Below, piece by piece: positions 57,904 to 64,000 of a DNA stretch of 64,000 nucleotides. Each line of letters starts with the position of its first letter. The stretch's first letter is position 1. The translations under genes and the position numbers were made by a program. The DNA is from Verrucomicrobiia bacterium (GTDB lineage Bacteria; Verrucomicrobiota; Verrucomicrobiia; Limisphaerales; Pedosphaeraceae), in contig DATAUW010000018.1 in the NCBI GenBank assembly GCA_036268055.1, positions 247,062 to 311,061 on the forward strand, given 5' to 3'. The notes beneath the pieces are model-generated. The model had not been told where the DNA came from and made no database searches. It saw only the letters and a list, made by a program, of their open reading frames with translations.

Positions 57904-58278
57904 ATGAACAAACGAATCCTTGTGGCCGACGACGAATCATTCATGCACCGGCTTTTGCACCATCATTTGTCGCGCGCGGGTTACGAGGTGGTAAGCGTTT
58001 CGAGCGGCAGCGAAGCCGTGGCGCGCGCCGCGAGCGATGCGCCGCAACTCGTGGTCATGGACGTGATGATGGGCGGACTCGATGGATTGGCCGCGCTGAA
58101 AGAACTCAAGCAAAGCGATGCGACGCGTGAAATTCCGGTCATCCTCATGACCGCGAGCGCGCAGATCACGCGCAAGCAAGCGGAGGAATCGGGTGCGTCA
58201 GCATTTTTTACGAAGCCGTTCAGTCCCACGCAACTGCTCCTGGAAGTGAAGCAACTAATTGCAAAAGCGGCGAATTGA
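57904..58278 (+). CDS. Stand-alone receiver-domain response regulator
   Basis: A 124-residue CheY-like domain. Acidic pair in ILVADDESFMH, phospho-Asp in QLVVMDVMMGGLDG, Thr in VILMTASAQI and Lys in AFFTKPFSP. No output domain. It lies 30 nt after the kinase-phosphatase fusion gene and probably serves the same module, perhaps by controlling the phosphatase by contact. Confidence 0.92.
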   Translation: MNKRILVADDESFMHRLLHHHLSRAGYEVVSVSSGSEAVARAASDAPQLVVMDVMMGGLDGLAALKELKQSDATREIPVILMTASAQITRKQAEESGASAFFTKPFSPTQLLLEVKQLIAKAAN

Positions 58279-58284
58279 CGAGGA

Positions 58285-59304
58285 TTAAAAGAGTTTGGAC
58301 TGGTTTCCGCCGCCCGCTTTCAAGCCCAGCTTTTTGTATCCCAACTCCGTTGCCACGCGGCCTTGCGGAGTGCGCTTGAGGTAGCCTTCCATGATCAGAT
58401 ACGGCTCGTAAACTTCCTCGATCGTATCCGGTTCTTCACCCACGGCGACGGCGAGCGAACTCACTCCGACCGGGCCGCCGCCGAATTTCACGATCACCGC
58501 TTCGAGAATGCGTTTGTCCATTTCGTCGAGGCCATTTTCGTCAATCTCCAGCATCGCAAGAGATTTATCGGCGATGTCGGCGGTGATGCGGCCATCGCCA
58601 CGGACTTGCGCGTAATCACGGACGCGCCGCAATAAATTATTCGCGATGCGCGGCGTCCCGCGGCTGCGGCGGGCAATCTCCCGCGCGCCATTTGGGTCCA
58701 TCTCGATATTCAACAGGCGCCCCGCGCGCAGGACGATTTGTTCAAGCTGGTCCGAATGATAATAATCGAGCCGTTCGCGCACGGGAAAACGCGTGAGCAG
58801 GGGAGCGGTGAGCAAACCGCTGCGGGTCGTCGCACCAATCAAGGTGAAGCGCGGGAGATTCAGGCGCACACTGCGCGCGTTCGGCCCCTGGTCAATGATG
58901 ATGTCCAGTTTGAAATCTTCCATCGCGGGATAAAGATATTCCTCAATGGTTTTTTGCAGGCGATGGATTTCGTCAATGAACAGCACATCGCCTTCTTCGA
59001 GATTGGTCAAGAGGCCAGCCAGATCGGCGGCTTTTTCGATCGTGGGGCCACTGGTGCTTTTGAGATTCGCGCCCATCGCCTTGGCGATGATGTTGGCGAG
59101 GGTGGTTTTGCCGAGCCCGGGTGGGCCGCTCAATAATATATGATCAATCGCCTCGTTGCGCTGGCGGGCGGCGGCCACGGTGATTTCGAGCCGCTCCTTT
59201 ACTTTTGGCTGGCCGGTGAAATCCGAGAATAACGACGGACGCAGCGTCATTTCCAACGCGGCATCCGGCTTGTTCAAAACATCTGAAATCGTGCGCTCAG
59301 CCAT
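58285..59304 (-). CDS. ruvB: Holliday junction branch migration ATPase RuvB
   Basis: A hexameric AAA+ helicase subunit acting with RuvA and RuvC in recombination. 339 residues. Motifs: [20 protein letters not shown] at the N-terminus, Walker [19 protein letters not shown], Walker [12 protein letters not shown], sensor 1 [15 protein letters not shown] and the C-terminal winged helix with [18 protein letters not shown]. It is convergent with the response regulator gene. ruvA and ruvC are not in the window. Confidence 0.97.
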   Translation of the reverse strand: MAERTISDVLNKPDAALEMTLRPSLFSDFTGQPKVKERLEITVAAARQRNEAIDHILLSGPPGLGKTTLANIIAKAMGANLKSTSGPTIEKAADLAGLLTNLEEGDVLFIDEIHRLQKTIEEYLYPAMEDFKLDIIIDQGPNARSVRLNLPRFTLIGATTRSGLLTAPLLTRFPVRERLDYYHSDQLEQIVLRAGRLLNIEMDPNGAREIARRSRGTPRIANNLLRRVRDYAQVRGDGRITADIADKSLAMLEIDENGLDEMDKRILEAVIVKFGGGPVGVSSLAVAVGEEPDTIEEVYEPYLIMEGYLKRTPQGRVATELGYKKLGLKAGGGNQSKLF

Positions 59305-59880
59305 GAATCAAAACAATGCGAGATGCCCGTGTATGGAACAAGGCAAAAGAAGTTTGGCGCGATAAACGCCCGTTCCCAATGGACCGCGGGTCTGTGACCC
59401 GCAGCAAGTTCCATCCGGTCAAGCCGCGTTCGGCTCAGTCTGACGCGACAATCTTCTTCGTGAGTTGCTGCGGGTCATAGACCCGCGGTCCGCAAGGAAA
59501 CTAATCCATCGCCGTTCGATAGAGCAGCATACTATGTATGCGTATAAATAGTAAGTCCCGATTTCTAACTCGGATAGAGTGGAGAAAAATCAAAGGTTGC
59601 ATTTGCGCGAAGCTTTCTCTAGGGTGTCCGCATTCACCGTTTTTGGGTTTGACCGATTCGCATGGTCGTCATTAACGACAAGAGCAATTTTTTCCAGGCC
59701 GTGGCCACGCGCCACGCCTCCTTCCTAAAGTCAAACCTATTGCCAGAAAGTTCCCGCAGATCATATTTTGCTCAACTGCCAGTTGAGGAAAAAGCATTTC
59801 GAACGTAGGTAATCGAATGGACAAAAATTGGTTGGTGCGATTTGCCTCGTCGGGCAATAGTACCGCCACAAAATAAAAAT
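59305..59880. other. Gene-free stretch ahead of the pyrophosphatase gene
   Basis: About 575 bp with no credible frame. It holds the nested inverted repeat at 59381-59491 and must also contain the ruvB and hppA promoters. No conserved riboswitch pattern was recognised. Confidence 0.5.
59381..59491. repeat. 27-bp inverted repeat whose arms are themselves palindromes
   Basis: Left arm 59381-59407 (GGACCGCGGGTCTGTGACCC, then GCAGCAA) and right arm 59465-59491 are reverse complements except for one base. Each arm contains GCGGGTC-TNT-GACCCGC-type dyad symmetry. The 57-nt centre has no gene. Confidence 0.65.
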
Positions 59881-62400
59881 ATGCTAAAAAACAAGATCAG
59901 GTTATGGGCGGTGGCCTTGCCGATGATTTTCGGCGGCGCGACCGGTGCGTTTGCGAGCGAGGCGGACATCCACATTCCCGCGCTGGACCAGGTGAGTTTT
60001 CCCGGCCTCGGCAATGTGAGCGGTTCGGCGCTGCTCTATTTCGGGATTTTGGTTTGCGTGATCGGCGCGGTGTTCGGCCTTGTACAATACACGCAGACGA
60101 AGGCGCTCGACGTGCATGACAGCATGGCCCGCGTCTCCAATACGATTTGGGAGACGTGCAAGACCTACCTGTTCACCCAGGGGAAATTTCTCGCGATCCT
60201 TTGGGTGCTGATCGCGGGCGCGATGGTTTATTATTTTATGGTGCTTCAGGGAAATACGGTTGGGCACGTAGCGGTGATTTTGCTGGCTTCGATTTTGGGC
60301 ATCCTTGGCTCGTACGGCGTGGCGTGGTTCGGCATCCGCATCAACACCGTTTCCAATTCGCGCACGGCATTTTCCGCGCTCAAGGGCAATCCGCTGGCGA
60401 CGCTCGGCATTCCGCTGCGCTCGGGCATGAGCGTAGGCTTGCTGCTGGTGTCGGTGGAATTGTTCTTCATGATCTGCATCCTGAAATTTTTGCCGGGCGA
60501 TTTGGTTGGGCCGTGCTTCATCGGATTTGCGATTGGCGAATCGCTGGGCGCGAGTGTGCTGCGCATTTGCGGCGGTATTTTCACGAAGATCGCGGACATC
60601 GGTTCGGACTTGATGAAGATCGTATTCAAATTGCCGGAAGATGATCCCAAGAACCCCGGTGTGATCGCGGATTGCACGGGGGACAACGCGGGCGATTCGG
60701 TCGGGCCGACGGCGGACGGTTTTGAAACCTACGGCGTGACGGGCGTGGCATTGATCGCGTTTCTGGCGCTGGCAATGGCCAAAAGCCCGACGATTTGCGC
60801 GACGCTCATCATCTGGCTTTTCGCGATGCGCGCGCTGATGATCGTGACCTCGCTCGTTTCGTATTTCGTGAATGAAGGCATCAGCAAGGCGATGTTTGGC
60901 GGGAAGAAGGATTTCGATTTTGAAGCGCCGCTGACGTATCTCGTGTGGCTGACCTCGGCGGTTTCCATCGGCGTGACTTTTGTCGCGAGCAAATTATTGC
61001 TGGGCGATTTCAAGGGCGCGGATGGCGTGGCGCAACCCGATCTTTGGTGGGTGTTGTCCATCATCATCAGTTGCGGGACGGTGGCGGGCGCGGTGATTCC
61101 CGAATTCACGAAGGTGTTCGTGAGCACGCACTCGCGGCATGTGCGCGAAGTGACCAACTGCTCGCGGCACGGCGGCGCGTCGTTGAATATTTTGTCGGGT
61201 TTCGTCGCGGGAAATTTTTCGGCGTTTTGGATGGGATTGGTGATCATGCTGCTGATGTTCACGTCGTATTATTTTTCGCAGCACGCGGCGTTGCTCTCGC
61301 TGATGCCACCGGAATTTGTTTTCTCCGCGCCGATTTTTGCGTTCGGCCTGGTGGCGTTTGGATTCCTCGGCATGGGGCCGGTGACGATTGCCGTAGATAG
61401 TTACGGCCCGGTCACGGACAACGCGCAATCGGTTTATGAATTGAGCCAGATCGAAGCGCGCCCGGACATCAAGGGCGAGATCAAACGCGATTTTGGTTTC
61501 GACGCGGATTTTGAAAACGCAAAATACCAGTTGGAAAAAGGCGACGGCGCGGGCAACACGTTCAAGGCAACCGCGAAGCCGGTGCTGATCGGCACGGCCG
61601 TGGTAGGCGCGACGACAATGGTTTTCGGCATCATCATGCTCTTGCAGGGCATGTATCGGGAGCAGTTGGCGTTGGGAGTTGCGGGGCCATTCAAGCCGGT
61701 GGTGGAGGCGTTGAGCATCGTGCAGCCGGAAATCATCCTGGGCCTCATCATGGGCGGCGCGGTGATTTATTGGTTTACGGGCGCGTCGTGCCAGGCGGTT
61801 GTGACGGGCGCGTATAGCGCGGTGGTCTATATCAAGAAACACATGAAACTCGATGCCAGCACGGCGTCCGACAAGGACAGCAAGGAAGTCGTGCGCATCT
61901 GCACTGAGTACGCTCAGAAAGGCATGTGGAATATTTTCATCGTCGTGTTTTGCTTCGCGCTGGCGCTGCCGTTTTTCAATCCGTATTTCTTCATCGGCTA
62001 TTTGATCGGCATCGCGTTCTTCGGTTTGTTCCAGGCGATCTTCATGGCGAACGCCGGCGGCGCGTGGGATAACGCTAAGAAAATCGTCGAAGTGGATTTA
62101 CGCCAGAAAGGCACCGACCTTCACGCCGCGACGGTGGTCGGCGACACCGTGGGCGATCCTTTCAAGGACACGTCATCGGTGGCGATGAATCCCGTGATTA
62201 AGTTCACGACTTTGTTCGGCCTGCTGGCGGTTGAAATCGCCGTGACCATGACCAAGAAACATCAACTGGCGTTGAAGCTGGATCCAAACGCGACCAACTA
62301 CAGCACCTACATCGGTTGTTTCTTTTTCCTGATCGCGCTGATCTTTGTGTATCGCTCGTTCTACTCGATGCGCATCCCGGAAGAAGTGACGCACGAGTAA
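59881..62400 (+). CDS. hppA: Membrane-bound proton/sodium-translocating pyrophosphatase
   Basis: An integral-membrane enzyme of 839 residues with about 16 helices that couples pyrophosphate hydrolysis to ion pumping. ATG 59881 gives a signal-like first helix (LKNKIRLWAVALPMIFGG). Core motifs: GGIFTKIADIGSDLMKIVF, LPEDDPKNPGVIADCTGDNA, GDSVGPTADGFETYG and the C-terminal ANAGGAWDNAKK plus VVGDTVGDPFKDTSSVAMNP. At the K+-dependence site it reads GNTFKAT, with Lys where K+-dependent enzymes have Ala, so it is probably K+-independent and hence a proton pump. It is longer than many bacterial homologs (about 670-770). A terminator follows. Confidence 0.95.
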   Translation: MLKNKIRLWAVALPMIFGGATGAFASEADIHIPALDQVSFPGLGNVSGSALLYFGILVCVIGAVFGLVQYTQTKALDVHDSMARVSNTIWETCKTYLFTQGKFLAILWVLIAGAMVYYFMVLQGNTVGHVAVILLASILGILGSYGVAWFGIRINTVSNSRTAFSALKGNPLATLGIPLRSGMSVGLLLVSVELFFMICILKFLPGDLVGPCFIGFAIGESLGASVLRICGGIFTKIADIGSDLMKIVFKLPEDDPKNPGVIADCTGDNAGDSVGPTADGFETYGVTGVALIAFLALAMAKSPTICATLIIWLFAMRALMIVTSLVSYFVNEGISKAMFGGKKDFDFEAPLTYLVWLTSAVSIGVTFVASKLLLGDFKGADGVAQPDLWWVLSIIISCGTVAGAVIPEFTKVFVSTHSRHVREVTNCSRHGGASLNILSGFVAGNFSAFWMGLVIMLLMFTSYYFSQHAALLSLMPPEFVFSAPIFAFGLVAFGFLGMGPVTIAVDSYGPVTDNAQSVYELSQIEARPDIKGEIKRDFGFDADFENAKYQLEKGDGAGNTFKATAKPVLIGTAVVGATTMVFGIIMLLQGMYREQLALGVAGPFKPVVEALSIVQPEIILGLIMGGAVIYWFTGASCQAVVTGAYSAVVYIKKHMKLDASTASDKDSKEVVRICTEYAQKGMWNIFIVVFCFALALPFFNPYFFIGYLIGIAFFGLFQAIFMANAGGAWDNAKKIVEVDLRQKGTDLHAATVVGDTVGDPFKDTSSVAMNPVIKFTTLFGLLAVEIAVTMTKKHQLALKLDPNATNYSTYIGCFFFLIALIFVYRSFYSMRIPEEVTHE

Positions 62401-62426
62401 CCCTTAAATACGTTCTGCCGTTTGCG

Positions 62427-62459
62427 AGCGGAGCAGAGTTAAATCTGCTCCGCTTTTTT
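62427..62459 (+). terminator. Rho-independent terminator of hppA
   Basis: An 11-bp perfect stem AGCGGAGCAGA / TCTGCTCCGCT with a GTTAAA loop and a T-run. It lies 27 nt after the hppA stop and ahead of the next gene. Confidence 0.92.
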
Positions 62460-62482
62460 GCGGAAACGATTAAACTTCACCC

Positions 62483-63415
62483 ATGCGCAAACAACGCGTT
62501 ATTTCACTTTTGCCCAGCGCCACGGAAATTGTCTGCGCGCTCGGCGAGGCCGGCCGCCTGGTGGGCCGCTCGCACGAATGCGATTTTCCGCCGGAGATTC
62601 GCGGCTTGCCGGCCTGTACCTCGGCCAAACTCGATGCGCACGCGACCAGCGCGGAAATTGACCGGCAGGTAAAAAATCTTTTGCGCGACGCGGTTTCGAT
62701 CTACGACGTGGACACCGAACGGCTCAAGGAGTTGAAACCGGATTTGATTTTGACGCAGGCGCAGTGCGAAGTTTGCGCGGTGAGTCTGCCGGAAGTCGAA
62801 GAGGCCGTGGCGGCGTGGACGGGCAAGCGGCCCGTGATCCTTTCACTTTCACCGAATCGGTTGGCGGATATTTGGACGGACATCGGGCGCGTGGCGGAAG
62901 CGCTGGATATTGCCGAGCATGGGCGCGAAGTTTTGCGTGGCTTGAAAATGCGCATGGTGAATATCATCGAAAAAAGTTGCATGGTGAAACAGCGGCCCTC
63001 GGTGGCGTGCATCGAATGGATTGAGCCGCTGATGGCGGCGGGAAATTGGGTGCCGGAATTGGTCGAACTGGCAGGCGGCGCGAATGTGGCGGGCACGGCA
63101 GGCAAACATTCCGATTGGATGACGTGGGAGGCGTTACAAAAGCTCGATCCTGAAATCATTATTGCGATGCCGTGCGGATTCGATCTCGCGCGGACGCGAG
63201 AGGAAATGGCGTCGCTGGCGAAACACGACGGCTGGCTAAAACTTCGCGCGGTGAAAAACAATCGGGTATTCGTCACGGATGGGAATCAGTATTTCAATCG
63301 GCCGGGGCCGCGCATGGTGGAATCGCTGGAAATACTGGCGGAAATCATCCACGCCGACCGGTTTCATTTTGAACATCGCGGCAACGCGTGGGAGCGGTTA
63401 AATAGCGCTGGTTGA
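62483..63415 (+). CDS. BtuF-like (cobalamin-type) periplasmic-binding-fold protein lacking a signal peptide
   Basis: A 310-residue protein of the class III periplasmic-binding fold (BtuF/FhuD group). Visible motifs: ISLLPSATEIVCALGEAGRL, VGRSHECDFPPE, LKPDLILTQAQCEVCAVSLP, VACIEWIEPLMAAGNWVPEL, ELAGGANVAGTAGKHSDWMT and LQKLDPEIIIAMPCGFDL. The protein begins MRKQRVISLLPSATE with no signal peptide, so it should remain in the cytoplasm. Such cytoplasmic versions are common near vitamin B12 genes in other phyla; here no btuCD lies adjacent. Two Cys in the CEVC motif could bind a metal or a corrinoid. Confidence 0.85.
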   Translation: MRKQRVISLLPSATEIVCALGEAGRLVGRSHECDFPPEIRGLPACTSAKLDAHATSAEIDRQVKNLLRDAVSIYDVDTERLKELKPDLILTQAQCEVCAVSLPEVEEAVAAWTGKRPVILSLSPNRLADIWTDIGRVAEALDIAEHGREVLRGLKMRMVNIIEKSCMVKQRPSVACIEWIEPLMAAGNWVPELVELAGGANVAGTAGKHSDWMTWEALQKLDPEIIIAMPCGFDLARTREEMASLAKHDGWLKLRAVKNNRVFVTDGNQYFNRPGPRMVESLEILAEIIHADRFHFEHRGNAWERLNSAG

Positions 63416-63730
63416 ATCCGCGATCCACTTCAGGTAACGCGCATTTCCCGCCTGCAACGGCAACACCAAAAACTCCGGCGTATCGTACGGATGTTCCGCG
63501 AGCACCAATTTCTCCAAAGCTTTCAGATGCTTGCGTGAAGTTTTCATGATCATCAAAACTTCTGCGCTCTTCTCAATTTTTCCCTGCCACCAATAATGTG
63601 ATTCAATTTTGGGAACGAGATTGGCGCAGGCGATGAGGCGGGCTTGAAGGGCGGCTTTCGCGACCCGCTTCGCCGCTTTTAAATTTGGCGTAGTTATCAA
63701 GACCATTGAAAATACTGAGGCATTTGTCAT
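63398..63730 (-). CDS. cutA: Divalent-cation tolerance protein CutA
   Basis: A 110-residue trimeric CutA1 protein. The core motifs are seen: MVLITTPNLKAAKRVAKAAL, ARLIACANLVPKIESHYWWQ, GKIEKSAEVLMIMKTS and YDTPEFLVLPLQAGNARYLKW. Said to affect copper tolerance in E. coli, but its molecular role is not settled. It overlaps the end of the BtuF-like gene by 18 bp tail to tail. Confidence 0.95.
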   Translation of the reverse strand: MTNASVFSMVLITTPNLKAAKRVAKAALQARLIACANLVPKIESHYWWQGKIEKSAEVLMIMKTSRKHLKALEKLVLAEHPYDTPEFLVLPLQAGNARYLKWIADSTSAI

Positions 63731-63744
63731 AGGATAAATTCGGG

Positions 63745-64000
63745 TTATTTATTTGTTTGTGGCCGATGGACGGAACCGTCAGCCATCAACTCCCAACCGT
63801 GAATAGGGCAGCGCATCATCACGCGATTGGGGTCTTCATCGTCAGGCGCGCCCGGGGTTAGGAATTCATACGAGACATTTGTAGCGCTCCAAAACGGTGC
63901 CTGGCCACGGGAGAATTCTTTGTGGTGAGGGTCGTCCGGGCAAATCAGAGTATTTGGATTAGGAAGTTCATTGGTGATCTCCATGAGATTCTTTGGAAGC
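63745..64000 (-). CDS. Hypothetical protein, C-terminal part (5' end likely beyond the window)
   Basis: The frame has an ATG at 63984, but it stays open to the window edge, and the residues before the ATG (LPKNL) look like coding sequence, so the true start may be outside. The visible part has TLICPDDPHHKEF, WSATNVSYEFLTPGAPDDED and VMMRCPIHGWELMADGSVHR. Two Cys-Pro pairs and the NVSYEFL phrase recall the C-termini of verrucomicrobial prepilin-type (type II secretion-like) proteins, which end in such a Cys-containing region. This family link is from memory only. Confidence 0.55.
   Translation of the reverse strand, partial: LPKNLMEITNELPNPNTLICPDDPHHKEFSRGQAPFWSATNVSYEFLTPGAPDDEDPNRVMMRCPIHGWELMADGSVHRPQTNK

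Overview
The window looks like a chromosomal segment of a Gram-negative member of the Verrucomicrobiota, most likely near Pedosphaera/Limisphaerales (subdivision 3). The reasons are a giant protease carrying GloVer (Gloeobacter/Verrucomicrobia) repeats, six PEP-CTERM proteins, lipopolysaccharide and outer-membrane assembly genes (waaA, lptE, bamD-like), FecR/CHASE2 signalling and many dispersed palindromic repeats. Most of the window is GC-rich, densely coded housekeeping DNA. About 22.75-29.2 kb is clearly more AT-rich and repeat-laden.

Layout. 0-2.1 kb: end of an AraC-type regulator, a PEP-CTERM protein and a secretin-N-like (STN) protein. 2.5-4.5 kb: ribD-ribE and a small lipoprotein. 4.7-9.9 kb: a 1728-residue S53 protease with two blocks of seven GloVer repeats. 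10.1 kb: tRNA-Leu(GAG). 10.2-13.2 kb: a sensor kinase and response regulator. 13.4-18.4 kb: a TPR-sulfotransferase, an oligopeptide-binding lipoprotein and an outer-membrane barrel. 18.6-22.7 kb: glyoxalase family protein, then folP-cdaA-cdaR-glmM, a c-di-AMP/peptidoglycan precursor cluster. 22.8-29.2 kb: the accessory island, with three unknown small genes, five tandem paralogous PEP-CTERM genes and several repeat families. 29.3-37.1 kb: BamE-like lipoprotein, leuC, O-antigen-ligase/TPR protein, FecR protein and CHASE2 adenylate cyclase. 37.1-40.4 kb: coaD-yceD-rpmF-plsX-fabH. 40.4-43.3 kb: PilZ-like protein, pilT and waaA. 43.7-49.3 kb: a probable small transcript, a zinc-ribbon Ser/Thr kinase, lptE-bamD and a phage Mu gp27-like orphan. 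49.5-55.5 kb: a stand-alone RibD reductase domain, then a TetR regulator with an ABC-MFP-TolC efflux operon. 55.8-59.3 kb: a STAS / kinase-phosphatase fusion / receiver partner-switching module and ruvB. 59.9-64 kb: a membrane pyrophosphatase, a BtuF-like binding protein, cutA and the end of an unknown gene.

The most unusual parts are the five-gene PEP-CTERM array with its near-invariant spacers and its flanking tandem ~210-bp repeats; the 7+7 repeat architecture of the S53 protease; the short promoter-terminator unit at 44.14-44.36 kb; matching palindromes that may be TetR operators at 49.35 and 50.53 kb; and the folP-cdaA-cdaR-glmM cluster outside Firmicutes. All family names come from reading motifs by eye. 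No database search was run.
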